Positions 23,501-35,324 of a stretch of 64,000 bases of DNA are shown here, in pieces. A program made the position numbers and the translations under genes. The DNA is from Rhipicephalus microplus (lineage: Eukaryota > Arthropoda > Arachnida > Ixodida > Ixodidae). Where the stretch lies: assembly GCF_043290135.1 (NCBI RefSeq), contig NC_134710.1:7329821-7393820 (forward strand). The letters are read 5' to 3'. Numbering within the stretch: the first letter of the stretch is position 1; each line of letters opens with the position of its first letter. The notes under the pieces are model-generated. The model was not told the origin of the DNA. It ran no database searches and saw only the letters and a program-made list of their open reading frames with translations.

Positions 23501-24559
23501 CGGGGGCCCGCTACCAAAACCGTGGCCCGCAGGACCCAGAGTCCAACACTACGACTTCATTTAGCTAGTTCTGCTCTCAATTGTCACACCAGTAAACACC
23601 ACATCAAAAATAAGTAAACTACTGAAGGTACGCACAAAACCACCACAGAAAAGTGAGCAATGCCTCGTTGACCTGGCCATGCACTGAACCTAGCTGAACC
23701 AAAAAACATGCCGAACTAAATGCAAGCAGCGTAAGCTTTGGTAGAAAATTGTGTGGATATGCCCCCTCTCTCACCCCACCACCCAAATTATGGCACTCTA
23801 CAAAAAATTGAAGCAATCAAACTCTTAGCCAGGTGTGAGATACACCGTAAAGTAGGTTTATAGTTAATTCTGACATATATAAAGTAATGACTATTTGAAG
23901 AAAACATGTATCGAGTTTTTAGTTTTAATTGTTTGTCTCCTTGTCACCTAGTCGTGCTTCAATCGTCAGCGGACGTTGATGCCTGTGGCAGTAGGTTTCC
24001 GAAACGTTTTGTTCCAAGTTTCGTGACTCATGCAATTTGACCACGTTATTGCAGTCATTTTTATCAATGCTACTATCACGCGCTCCACACTGTCTTCATG
24101 CCGTTGCTGCCAGAAAGCAAGTTCGGAACAAACTCCTCAGCTGGAGAAGCTCAGGTCATCCTGCAGAGCACCCCTGGTCTCATCGCCTTCATTGCAGACT
24201 AGACAAGGAGCACAGCGAAGAGGCGCGTACACGGAACATATGACATCAGCCGTCCACCCGTCCTTCCATCCCCTCCCCCCTCGCATGGCGAAGGGGTAAT
24301 CGAGTGACCGAAACCGTCGGTATGCCTGCTCATCAGAGTGTCAGGATCACAGTACAAAGGCCACTGTGGATAGCTCTTTGTCCCTCCGTCGAGATCTGAC
24401 CCATCAAAAACTGTGGAAAATGCGTCCCCATAGAGCTCGTCTGAAAGGGTGCGACATAAAGTTATGCACAGTGTAATGAAGGATACTAAGAATTTTTCTC
24501 GTATCCAGTTTTCACGATTGTTTTGCTTGTAATGTCTACCCGTTTGCCAATAAGCCACG

Positions 24560-25370
24560 AACATTAATTTAGAATCACAAATTTCATATAAACACCTCGG
24601 CGTGTACATAACAGCAAACCTCAACCGGTCTACTCATATCGCGCACCTAATTAACAAAGCTGGTCGCATGTTAGGTTACCTTCGTCAAAATTTTCATCAT
24701 GTTGCTCTTTCCTCGAAACTCCTCCTTTATCAAACACTAATTCGATAAAAACTGGAATATGCTACACTGGTCTGTGATCCCACCCAAGCTAACTTAATTT
24801 TTGCTCTTGAATGGTTCAGAATAACTCCGCACGTTTCATTCACTCTAATTACAGCCGTACCACCAGTATAACTTCTATGAAATCAGACCTTTTCCTCCCG
24901 TCATTATCGTCGCACAGAAAAGTGTCACGCATTGCCTTGTTCCATAAAATGTATCATCACCCCGCACTATGCAATCGCCTTATCCCTGAGTCATCTCATG
25001 CATGTATCTCGTCGAACAGACCATGGTCATAAAGTCGGACTTACTTCATGTGATACTGAGCACTTTTATTATTCATTTCTGCCACGAACCTCTCATGATA
25101 GGAACGGCCTTCACGCGGACGTTGTGAACACTTTTCATCATGAACAGTTCCGTAATCCGTAGCTAATTTTGCATACTCAGGCTTTACCTAAACTCACTGT
25201 GAATTTACATTTCGCCCCTTTGTTTCATGCGCGTTTTATTTTACTGTTTTGTTTTATAATCTTTTTTATTTCCTTTTTCTTTTTCTTGCTTTTTTGTGTG
25301 AAAGTGTTGCTACTATTCCCTCTCTGTATTGCCTCTGGCCCTGAGAGGTATAATAAAATGAAATAATTAT
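24560..25370 (+). mobile_element. LINE 3' fragment (CR1/L2-type), 5'-truncated
   Basis: Broken C-terminal LINE coding is visible: NLNRSTHIAHLINKAGRML-like at 24610, then MVQNNSARFIHSNYSRTTSI at 24811, then LSSHRKVSRIALFHKMYHH. A T-rich 3' UTR and AATAAAATGAAATAAT at about 25350 follow. At least three frameshifts are present. Confidence 0.75.
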
Positions 25371-26651
25371 GAAAATGAAAATATGTCGGTTATTATATGT
25401 TTTATTTTTTTCCTCATGCTAACAGCAAACATTGAGATATTTGTTAAATTGTTTGCTTACATTTAGCAAAAATTATCAGTCAAGTAGAGGACTTTTTGCT
25501 GATTTCCAACAGAGATTCCGGCTGCTGATTGTAAAGGCCTCTGTTGAAGCCTTTTGATGTATTTTGCTGTATCCATATCAATATGTGCATCAATGTAAGT
25601 ATGGTTCACCTGTTTATTTTATAGTATCATCTCAATTTTTTTTATTTGAGCTTTACTCATGTAGCGAGAAGCGTAATTGATTATTCACTTCTTTGATTTT
25701 TGTGTCACCCGTCGCAAGTGCGTGCTTAAAGGCTGTTTGGAAAGGATGTGAAACGTTGTAGCTTTTGGGTTTTCTTCGCAGGTAGTAGGTCTCTGTTTCT
25801 TGTTACTTTGTCAACTGATCCATGACTTTCACGAGCGACAGTGCAATAGTAAATTTTAACAGAAAATGTGACCTGGCATTTCTCGAAGTTGGCTGAGTAC
25901 TCTCTGTCTGTTGTGTCTTGGGCCTTGCGTGGCTCGTTTGTGGTGCTTCCTAGCCATGGCTCAGGTCCAGAAGTGGGGTTCCACGACAACAAAGTCACGG
26001 GAGTAGGTCTACAGTCTCTGCAGAGTGCTTCGATGCTGAATTCCCTTTGAGACCTCCTGTGGCGGTGGATGGGTTGTTTGATTGGCCTTCCTAACTTGGC
26101 GCCGCTTGGACGCATGAGACGATTGCGGCTAAGCCTACCCTGATTTGTCTCAGGTCAGAGCTCCTAGAGGTGCACCAAAAGCAGCGACAACATGAAAATC
26201 ATACTTCGAATTCTTTAGCGCAATCAGCTCACCTTGTCAAAAACCCTTCAGACACGCCTGACCGACTTATGGCCTCGAAGGGCTGTATCAGTCGAAGCGG
26301 CTTAGAAAGGCTGGTCATCTCTGTGCTGCTTTGATCATCGAGATCCACCGGAAAATGAGTCAAGCTTCTTATATCCCTCGTTATGTATGCAGAACACACC
26401 TATGAGTCAACACTGCACTTGGCTACACAGTTTCTCTACACTAAAGACACCACTATATTGCACAGTGCTGTGTGTATAATCGCATTGTGCGCTGTGTTGT
26501 ATTTTTCCCTCATCGTGCAGCGAACTGGACGTGCCTCCTCTCTCTATTCTGGGTTGGGAAGGAGGTGGTGTTTGACTTTCCTGTTTTGGGGGCGTAGATG
26601 AAGACGACAATTTAATTGTACTGTCTCGGACTCAATTATTATCTGCTGCAG

Positions 26652-26760
26652 GGAATCTTGGGAAGACCAGGGCTTAAAACGCGAGCATCGTGATGCTCCA
26701 GATGAACTAACAGAAGCTTCCATCAAGCTTCTACTGAGTACTTTCATGAAGTTCCCTTAA
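26652..26760 (+). CDS. weak candidate terminal exon
   Basis: After CTGCTGCAG, a 109-nt stretch reads ESWEDQGLKREHRDAPDEL and then TEASIKLLLSTFMKFP before TAA. It has a charged, protein-like composition. No upstream exon on the plus strand was found. It lies inside the NDRG intron between exons d and e, so it would be a nested gene or a fragment of a transposon-borne frame. The evidence is one splice-like site plus composition only. Confidence 0.2.
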
Positions 26761-27072
26761 TGTAGAAGATACCAACTTCACTCACGTATGCAGATAAACG
26801 TTCCTGTTATCAGCTTCAGCTACTCTGCTTGTCTTCTCCGTGAGACTTGGCTGCTTCCAGTCCTATGGGCAGACCCCCAACTACATCGCCATGTTTGTGC
26901 ACTCAGTCTTTTTAGACAGCTCAGCTCTGTGTTATTCTAAAGTTACCGTAGCATGCACGTAATTATAGTCACAGCGGTTAATGAGGAAGGGCTTCACAGC
27001 CTGTCCGGGATAGTAACAATTTAGGTACCAAAAGCTGCTGCATTTACACCGTTATTATAAAAATAAAAAATA

Positions 27073-27197
27073 TGAACCAGCTTGGGATGTAAAAACAGCA
27101 CAAAAAACATAGACAAGGACAGAGTTGCGCGGTTTCATCTTTTCCTCTGTCTTTGTCTATATTTTTTGCGCTGTTTTTGTATCCCAAGCATGAACCA
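27073..27197. repeat. short foldback: inverted repeat with about 50-bp arms
   Basis: The left arm 27073-27122 (GAACCAGCTTGGGATG...) pairs with the right arm 27146-27197 (...TATCCCAAGCATGAACC) with few mismatches and a loop of about 24 nt. It could form a stable hairpin. No coding is present. It lies about 200 bp from NDRG exon d. Confidence 0.8.
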
Positions 27198-27396
27198 CCA
27201 ACTAACCCTACTTTCGCTATTAATACGGACCAGGTTATCAAGCACTAGAGATTTGTTAATTGTTTTCCAGATTTTTTAACAATTTGGACATTTTTTCCCA
27301 GTCCCTTCAACTCCCAATGTACAAGCCTTTACTGCAGCTGTTCCTTTAGCTCCTTGAACAAACACAAAAAACTGGCGGCGCCAATCAGACACCTAC

Positions 27397-27457
27397 CGCA
27401 AACCGGACCAGAATGTTGGCTCCTGCTCCCTCTCCGAATCCCACTACCAGGTTGATC
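27397..27457 (-). CDS. NDRG-family gene, exon d (nucleophile-elbow region)
   Basis: This 61-nt exon has the acceptor TTGTTCTTTTTTCAG and the donor GCG|GTAGGT. After one completing base it encodes INLVVGFGEGAGANILVRFA. This corresponds to the family's (V/I)IG-x-G-x-GAGA-x-(I/V)L-x-(R/K)FA segment, where ordinary alpha/beta hydrolases have the nucleophile elbow G-x-S-x-G. Here the Ser position is Gly (G-E-G-A-G), so no hydrolase nucleophile is present, as is usual for the family. The exon ends exactly between codons and exon e begins there. The intron upstream on the transcript is about 18.8 kb and the one downstream about 13.3 kb. Confidence 0.88.
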
Positions 27458-28121
27458 CTGAAAAAAGAACAAATCGCATTGTATAATTTCCAGTCTTTCA
27501 TCATCTATAGAAAAACATGTTTCGTCAGTGCAAGTGCGTTGAAATATGCTTTCTGCGACGCATTGTAGCCAAGAAAAAGAATGTGCTAAGCACGCTGCCA
27601 AACTGCAAGCAGCGTGCGAGATCAATCTAGAGTCGACGCTTTGCGTTTCATTCACTGCTGCTTCTTCGTTCTGTGGATGTAGGTTTGCTAACGGCTTACC
27701 CTATAAAGGAACTGGGAAGGGACGTGACATATTCCACTGCCGTCTCGCTCAAAGACAGCACGGCCAGATTCGTCGACTCTCCAACATGGGGCAGAGATGA
27801 CACTCGAAGCAGGTCACCAAAAAACACAGGTTTATTTACCCAAGATACAGTGCAGTGCGACAGCCACGGGCTCGCGGGCCAGCAGGGAACTCCTGAAGAC
27901 AGACCGAGTGTATGCTTGCCAGCGGGCACTAGGGATATCACACAATGAGTAACAGCCAAGCGCACGTACGAGAAGCCGCATGCTAAAGCAGCGTGTCTAC
28001 ATATCGTACAGGCCTGTGTGAATCTGTCCGGTGGCAGGCGCGTGCCGTGTGAAAGAAAGTTAGTGGAGGAGGGCACGGGCGACCAAAGGAGATTGGCAGA
28101 ACACCATAACCTGTGATTTGA

Positions 28122-28254
28122 AAGATATGTAGAGTTTAACATCCCAAAACCACCATATGATTAGGAGACACGTCGTAGTGGAGGGCTCCGAAAATTTCGA
28201 ACACCAGGGGTTTTTAACGTGCACCCAAATCTGAACACACGGGCCTATACAGCA
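28122..28254 (-). mobile_element. Ruka-like SINE, head-truncated
   Basis: Only the body is present (AGTTTAACATCCCAAAACC through GGGCCTATACAGCAGC). The tRNA-like head is absent. The copy is diverged and interrupts LTR-like sequence. Confidence 0.7.
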
Positions 28255-28259
28255 GCCTT

Positions 28260-29226
28260 GACGCATGGTAGCGTGACGTAAGAAGAAGGCGTTTGTCCGG
28301 GCAAGTTTAAACACGCGTCCCGTGCACGAAAACGAACACACAGCTCGCAGCAGACAATAGGGCCTGGCAGCGAAATCTTGTGCCCATGTTCCAGCTGCTC
28401 GAGCAAACTGGGGGAACGAGGCGCCAAAGGAGAGTGCATTCGATTACCACATTCCCCCATCCTAATGACCAAGGCCAGTCTGTGAAAGAGGCTGTCCGAG
28501 GCCAAACAACAAGGCCGCCTGAATCACAAGGGGGCTGGCCAACAGGGCGAAGTCCAGCAGAAAAGTGTTGTCTCCACAAAGGCCAAGACGCAAGAAGGGT
28601 GCTGTAAAATGCGGAGAGGTGAGGTAGTCGCTTCCCTTGACATGAGTTCATGGTCAGGCAAAGTCACTCAACAGCTTCACCAAAAGTTCCTCCACAGCAG
28701 GAATGACTCGCTGCCAGAAAGGAAGTCAGCTACCCAGGAGAAACAATGCCATGCCGCACAACAGGGGCAGACAGCTCGCTTGACGTTCACTGGACTAAAT
28801 AAATTGTAGCCGAGAACGTGCGAAGCATGGCTGCGGAGGCATGGCTGCAAAATGCATGCAGTAGCCGACTACGGAAAGTCGTTTGGACGATGGCTGGCAT
28901 GAACAGCAGGTAGCCATGAACGGGAGCCAGAGCGATCACGCTCAAGCTTAGACCAAAGCTTGAGCACAGTGGGCGAACGAGCCGACGAAAGTTGCTGTCG
29001 AGGCAGCCCGGTGGGTTGGTCTGGAAGGTGGTGTCAGCAGGCAGAAGGCGGGACACCAGGCCACAGTCGAGAGTACAAGTGAATGGCAGGCCACCAGTCA
29101 GGAACAGGCTCGCGGCACGGTAGAGTCATGCACCAGGAGATAACTGGGCGATGAAGAAGCAGGCAGCAATACTCCCGGCATAGTTAGCATGCCAGAAACA
29201 TTGCATACCTGCTAGTGATACCCAAC
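28260..29226 (-). other. LTR-like non-coding sequence, unresolved
   Basis: Read on the minus strand the segment starts TGTTGGGTATCACTAGCAGG (29226), is GC-balanced and non-coding, and has an AATTTATTTAG motif near 28800. The Gypsy pol relic lies to its right on the same strand, so it might be an LTR of that or another element. No second copy is present for comparison. Confidence 0.3.
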
Positions 29227-29594
29227 AAAGGGGGCGCTTGCAGGGTAAGGCATGGACAACATATCGAGGATTTTCAATGGCGAAGCCCTTTAATGTCTAA
29301 CCTTTTGACTAGTCACGTGTAACTGAGAGAAGAGATGAGAAAGAAAAGAAGGCGAAAGAAATGAATGGCCACTTCTCGTTTCATTTCATAGATAGCATTA
29401 CTCTGCCGCTACTCTTTGATTGGCTGCTGTGCCTGCTTGGCCAACAAGTGCCTCTCTCAGTCTCGAGGATAGTCACCGTACATGGCGGATCATTGAAGGG
29501 CCATGGACGGAGCAGAGCGGTGGGCGCGTTGAAGACGCTTGCGCTTGGCTTTCTTGCCTCACGTGTCGTCGTAGTTACCCGCGCGCCATCTGCA

Positions 29595-29720
29595 TTCTCG
29601 AATGTGATCGGATGCATGGATGCATGCATGGATGGACGGACACACGAACGGATGAACGAATGAATGCTTCGCCCCACTTATCATCATTCGCTCTGTGAAT
29701 ATACTGTGATTTTTTTCGTC
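29595..29720. repeat. GATG/GGAC microsatellite with conserved flank
   Basis: Imperfect ATGG, GGAC and GAACGGAT repeats are followed by GCTTCGCCCCACTTATCATCATTCGCTCTG and GTGATTTTTTTCG. This flank is shared with the array at 18855-19016, so both belong to one dispersed repeat family that carries a microsatellite. Confidence 0.65.
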
Positions 29721-29813
29721 CAAGTGGGCCTTCTACCACTTCTAGTGTTCGCACCCAATAAAGTCCAGTTACCTGCCAGTGAGAGAAAGGTTGCTTAATT
29801 GCGTTTCCGCAGG

Positions 29814-32500
29814 TTACACCGGTGGCATGACTTGGACACAGCCTTCCTGAGGCATGGTGACATCCTCTTTTCCTCCTAAGTCATTGCTGTGGGCAACGAT
29901 ACTTTGAGGTCGAAGACGCTTAACTGGATCGTTGACTTGCCTCCCTTGAGAGGCAGCCAGCTTGTGCACCAGAGGCAAATCTTTGGGCTGCAATTGGTAA
30001 GGGCCCAACCACTTGGCCGACAGGAAGGCTGAGATGCCTTAGGTGGTGTCACTCAAGACGTGATTGCGTCTGAGAATGGGATTGCCGACATCGTAGTGCC
30101 TGTCTCTGTGTGCCCGGTCGTACTGAGCCTTTTTTTTATCGTGCTTTTGCCAGGTTCGAACGCGCCAGGTCGAGGGCTGCGTGCATCCGTGAGCGCAGTT
30201 CAGCCAGATGGGCCGGCTTTCCTGATGCACGCCCCGCTGCCATCCCACAGAAAGCTGTCCATTGGGTGAGGCAGCTCTCTTGAAGTTAACGAAAATGGGC
30301 TTGTAACCGGTTGATCAGTTCACCGTGGACCACAAGGAGAAGCTTATCTTGTTAAGACAGGTATCCCGATTTCTGTGTTACTGCGCAAAGGCTGTAAGCA
30401 AGGCCTTCAGGTTCTGGCTTAACCGTTCAGTCAGGTTAGCCTCTGCGTTATACGTAGTTGTTTTGCAGTGCTTGATCCCAAAGGCAGCACACGCATCCAC
30501 GAACACCTAAACCATGAAAATAGGATGCATTGTCTGTGATCAACTCCGCCGGAAAGCCAAAGCGGAGAAAGACCTCGGTCAATGTCACTGGTCCCAATAA
30601 TTAGGGTCACAATTGCAGGGCTAATTTGAAGGGCTGACGTATCGGATCCCCGAACTGCACCACGAAAGCAAGAACAATTTCTATTTGGTCCTTTTTGGCA
30701 CGCTGCCGAATGCCAGCTGTGGTTTAAAGAACGAGACGGAGTTGAGAGTTGATAACAAAACAAAAATATATTCCCGAATATGGCAGATAAAGGAGCACAT
30801 AAATATACACTCTCAGCAATAATTCAATACAATACCTCACCAACAACAGATACTAAAAACAATGTGCTATACAACACAAAAGGATATACTCATAGCAGTG
30901 GGCACAAACAACACATGCTACAATGCAATATCATGCATTAACAAACCAAAATACTATAGACTAAAGTGTTCATCAGAAGAATTCAGTCCTCAGTTCTTGG
31001 AACAAAGCTTGAATACTTCTCTCCAAGAAAACACTCACTCAAAGTCCAGCACTGGTTGTCGCCCCACTAAAGTTTCTCTCCCAGAAGCTGCCACGACGAC
31101 AAATGTCCGCACTTTATTAACAAAACTTCTTCGCCGGTAACACGTCGGCCACTCATGTGCTGCGACCGCAGAACACGTCTTCGCCCACGGGCAGTACACA
31201 CACACTCTTCTACTGCTTGTAACACAAGCTTTCACATGCAGGTGAACATCTTCATCTGCTTTGTCACTAAAGACACAAGCCTTCGCCTGATGGTGTAAAA
31301 ACTTTAATTTTTTCTGCTTGGTCACTGTAGAACAAGCACTTCGCCTGCCGGCGGCAAACTCTCCATCTCCTGCTGTGGCTTCCTCCACTGCTGGCTTATA
31401 TACACTCGCCCTGGGTTCTAGAAGATTCTACTTGGTTTGTTGGTGTGGTGCACAGTCAAAGCTGTGGAAAGGGAAGGACCTCTCTCATGGCGTGGAGCAA
31501 CTATGCATCATTACGCCCTTTCGAGATTTTTCCACAGGCTGCTCGATGACAGATGCGAGGAGGTGCCTTCGACGGTGGAGAAGGTGAGCGTGCGGCGTCA
31601 TTTTGATACTTGTTTTTTCTTTACGCCGGCTTCTGTCATGTCTGCCTGGCACCTCAACTTTTAGTAGCGCTTAGAATTTGGAGGCGTGTGCTTTGCCGAG
31701 CACTCGTTCGTGACAGTCAACGTGTCCCAGATTGCGCATGCCTTCAAGTTCTGAAGGGGAAACAGCTTGGCCCACTCTGAGAAGTGATCTGTGACTGACA
31801 GGAGAAAAACATGGCTTCTCCGGATTCTTTGGAAGGCCCCATAATGTCACAGGCCACGACTCACCAGGGTTATTGGCTGTCGATTGGCTGCATAAGCCCG
31901 GGAGGCTTGCTCCTGTGAGGCTTCACGCATTGGCACACGCGGTGTGAGCGGTGACAGTGAAGGGCATCATGCTTCATGCTAGGCCAGGTAGCAGAGCAAC
32001 GAAACTTTTGAAAAGTCTTTGGGCCACTCGCATGTCCGGCCAACCGTGAGTCATGAAAATAGCCTAGGGTGACTTTCCTTAGACTGTGGGGTATCACCAC
32101 CTTATAAGACTCCTTGGGAGCTTTTTCAGATAGGGGGTAGCACTGGAGAACACCATCAGCATCAAGCAGGTACGAATCCACTGTGCCCGCCACAATACCA
32201 GCCTGCATCCGGCACTCAGTGCCCGGCGGGTTGACCACCACGCTCCCTTTGGGAGCTCCTCATTGAGCTCGTCAACAACTTGCTGACAATGCGGATTGTT
32301 TTGTTGTGCCTTCAGTAGGTCCTCTCTGTTGAAGATGGTACCGTCGGGCGTCACAAGGTCTACCAGGTATGCGTCCTCACCCGAGGCTGTCAACTCGAAA
32401 GATACTTCACTTTCGGAGTTTGCGTCGTTCGACCTGTTGGATCCAGAGGCCTCGGAGTCTGCAGCAAATAACTTCTGAGGTCCCATGGGCGCCAACAAAA
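29814..32500 (-). pseudogene. Gypsy-type retrotransposon pol (integrase part), interrupted
   Basis: Integrase remnants lie collinearly on the minus strand. A pre-integrase segment comes first (32498-32240). The zinc-binding domain follows (32241-31880: HSLRKVTLGYFHDSRLAGH, then FQKF...KPPGLMQPIDSQ). The catalytic core starts at about 31820 (HVFLLSVTDHFSEWAKLFP) and resumes after an insertion at 30600-30540 (VFLRFGFPAELITDNASYFH). The C-terminal chromatin-side region (30248-29814) has KAQYDRAHRDRHYDVG, then LRRNHVLSDT, then LGPYQLQPKDLPLVHKLA. Frameshifts and stops are frequent. RT, RNase H and gag are not visible, so the copy is also 5'-truncated. Confidence 0.8.
30650..31717 (-). mobile_element. 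LTR-type insertion inside the Gypsy integrase
   Basis: This is about 1 kb foreign to the integrase frame. On the minus strand it opens TGTCACGAACGAGTGCTCGG (31717), has a TATA box (GTGTATATAAGCC at about 31395) and an AATAAA (TTAATAAAGTGCGG at about 31110), and ends near 30650. This is the layout of an LTR plus leader. The integrase core stops at one edge and resumes at the other. Exact ends and target duplication are unresolved. Confidence 0.5.
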
Positions 32501-32756
32501 CCTGTACAATTAATAGGCCTTTAGTGGATCTTGAACTGTTTCTATGGTTTACACATAGTCTGTGGCACCAAGTTCAATTTTAGGTACTTGTACCTTACTG
32601 TAACAGATTGTTTGAAGGCTGCAATGACAAAAATGGTGTGTTGTGTGTTGTAGTTTATGTATTTCAATGCTTATCCTTCACAAAATGAGTTGTTATAAAA
32701 AATATAGCTTGCTACTATCTGTAACAGTTTCTGATCACTCATTTCTCCCATTTCAG

Positions 32757-33790
32757 ACAATGTGGCAACATGCGAGACCCTAGAAAACTTGTTGTCCAGG
32801 CCACCAGGGTCACCTCGACCACTACACCACATTGGAGTATTTCTTGCCGGCCTCCAGCAGCACATGCAGAAAAATAATGTGAAAAAGCCCCTTGAACACA
32901 CTGCCCTGCTATATAGAGTGGCAACCCTCGAAAAGGAACTTGCAGAACTTTGGCCCAATGCAAGTCTTGGATACGAAGATGCGACTCTATGGGGGCATGT
33001 CAAGATCATGGGCAATTCTAAAAAAGTTGCATATTATGCCGGCGTACCCAGTGAGGAGACATTCAAATAGGTTGTCTCCCTCTTCTAAAAGTCTGGCAGT
33101 TATGCAGAGACCTTAAGCAATGAATACCAAGGGCTGCTTGTTTTGGTGATGCTGCGTCTCGACATACATCTCTGTTTCTTGGCAGACCTCTTCAAATTAA
33201 CAAGAAATCTTGCTTCCAAAATATTAGAGTGCATTCTCACAACAATGGTGACTTGGTTGAAAGGACTTTTTATGTGGCCAGACGACGAGACATTTTATGC
33301 CTGGCAGTCGAAGGCACTTTGGTGCAGACAATTACACCGTGTCCGTGAGATTATTGACAGCACTGAGAGTCATCTCGAAGAAGAAATTGCTTCAATCACA
33401 TAAAGCACTGTGTGGTCATCAAACAAGAACTTGAACACTGTGAAAGCGCTCGTGGGAATCACACCATATGGACTGATTTCCTATAGTTATGAGTGTTAGG
33501 GTGGCAAAGTCAGCAAGAAAGAGATGGTTCTCCTAACGGACGTCAACAAGAAGCTGCATTATGATGACAAAGTTATGGCAGACAAGAGCTTTAATGTTAC
33601 CAAAGAGCTGGCAGTACATGGGTAAGACTGGTTGTACGTTCCTGCACGAAGAGGAAGAACCAGTTCTCACAAAGGGAAGTGGCAGAGTCCCATGTCCTGT
33701 CACAGATTTCACAAAGACTTTTTGCCAATTCGGCCAAAGCCTCCCATTCATCACAACTGTCGGTGCCTTAATTTTTTGTGGCATACATTG
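32757..33790 (+). pseudogene. DDE_Tnp_4 (Harbinger/ISL2EU-like) transposase relic
   Basis: Three frames give a collinear transposase. It starts DNVATCETLENLL (32757), has the domain entry KKVAYYAGVPSEETF (33025), then helix-rich LFKLTRNLASKILECILTT (33190). The DDE core is LIDSTESHLEEE (33353), then STVWSSNKNLNTVKALVGIT (33402), then GGKVSKKEM (33500), then DDKVMADKSF (33560). The usual second acidic position in GG(R/K)-x-S-D-(K/R)-E reads Lys, so the copy is probably inactive as well as frameshifted. Whether it is Harbinger or ISL2EU would need phylogeny. Confidence 0.65.
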
Positions 33791-33794
33791 AATA

Positions 33795-35100
33795 CATTGT
33801 AAACACAGATACATTGGGTAATATGTGCTGAAGACGCTCCAGCACAGCAGCGAAGCTTCTTCGCAGAGCCTGGGCTAAGCTGTATTTTTTATGCCTTTTG
33901 ATACCTTCCCGTGCTGGTGCTTTACAATCAGCAAGTCCTTGACCCTCGTAGGCTCCATCTACACATTACACAAAAAACTTACATTAGTGACACTGAAGCC
34001 TACACTTGGTCAGTGAACTACCAAAAGAAGCAATAACAAAACTAAATATGCCTATAAGATATACTACAGCCCTCAAGAACACTCACAGCATTTCTGAGGA
34101 TATATCTGAGAATTATAATGCATTATTCTCTTATGTAACAACCCAACCTACGTACATCTTGTGCAAGCATAAATAGTCGTAGACTTGAAAATGCTCTCTG
34201 TCGAATGCACGGGTGACTTCTGGAAATGTAGTGACGTCAGTAGAAGTAGAAGAATTATTCTATCCAAACTCACACGAAATAAATCTAAAGTATATGCATT
34301 TACCTACTACTTAAATGCAATTCTCTGTGCTTAAACAGGAAAGCCGAATTATGAAACGGAACTCGATATGAGCACCATTCTGGGAATGTTAGCAATCTTT
34401 TCCTTTGATACGACTGTGCAAAAAGAAGTGTGGAGAACAGAAAATATGAAGCACCAAGCGCAAACTTTTGACAAAATTTATTAAGCCACTGAATCTCTTT
34501 ATTCATCGACGCAGAATAGACTATGTATGAGTGCACAGTACTCACAGGGTGAAACAGGATAATTTATGGTAATCCAACGTCCTTGCTTTAGGTTGCACCG
34601 TCTACAGTTCAAGTGATATAAGTGGAACTTCAACCTATATGCATTTATCAGATATTTGTAGAGACTCGATTCATCGTGACATGACGTGCTTACTTCAAGC
34701 AATTGTGCATACCAGTCATTATATTGAAAATTTAATGTGTTTGAATCCATAAATACTGCATGTGGGTATATGTATATTGATGCAATATCCATGGCACATG
34801 TGTGTACATTGAATAAAACAGAGTCAGAATCTGCAGTCACTAAGCCTACAACTTCTTTGTAGGTGAGAGCCAGTGAAAGAGAACTAACGCACTTGGCACC
34901 CAGCTTCACTGGCTATCATTTACCACGAAATTGTCTATTTGGTAACAGCATTTCCAAGCTCTTAACTGTTCTTTTATTAAACGTACATGCATGTGCCGTC
35001 TGTACCGCAACAATATATAGCCACGTACATACATGCACAGCTTATTCTGAGTCATTATATGAAACATTTCAAAGACAATAAATTTAGTTATAACATTAAT
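33795..35100. other. non-coding, nothing assigned
   Basis: This is AT-rich intron sequence of the NDRG gene. The 136-codon minus frame at 34499-34909 has no recognisable motif. Confidence 0.4.
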
Positions 35101-35106
35101 AATATC

Positions 35107-35324
35107 TACGGGTTTATGTCCCCAAACCACGATATTACTAGATGCCGTAGTGAAGGGCTTCGGAAATTTGGACCATCTAGTGTTCTTTATTCTGCTCTGA
35201 CATCGCACAGTATGCAGGCCTCTAATGTTTTGCCTTCATTAAAAGGTGACCGCTGCGGCCAGGATCGAACCCATGACCTTTGGGTCAGCAGATGAGCACC
35301 CTGGCTAGTGATACACCGAGGTGG
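35107..35324 (-). mobile_element. Ruka-like SINE, diverged
   Basis: The body (TTTATGTCCCCAAACCACGA through ATGCAGGCCTC) and the tRNA-like head (GACCTTTGGGTCAGCAGATG, GGATCGAACCCATGACC) are recognisable, with many substitutions. It ends CACCGAGGTGG at 35324. Confidence 0.65.

Noticed and set aside
34499..34909. 136-codon minus-strand frame
   Set aside because: AT-rich, with no motif, no splice support and no similarity that I can recognise. Length alone is not enough.
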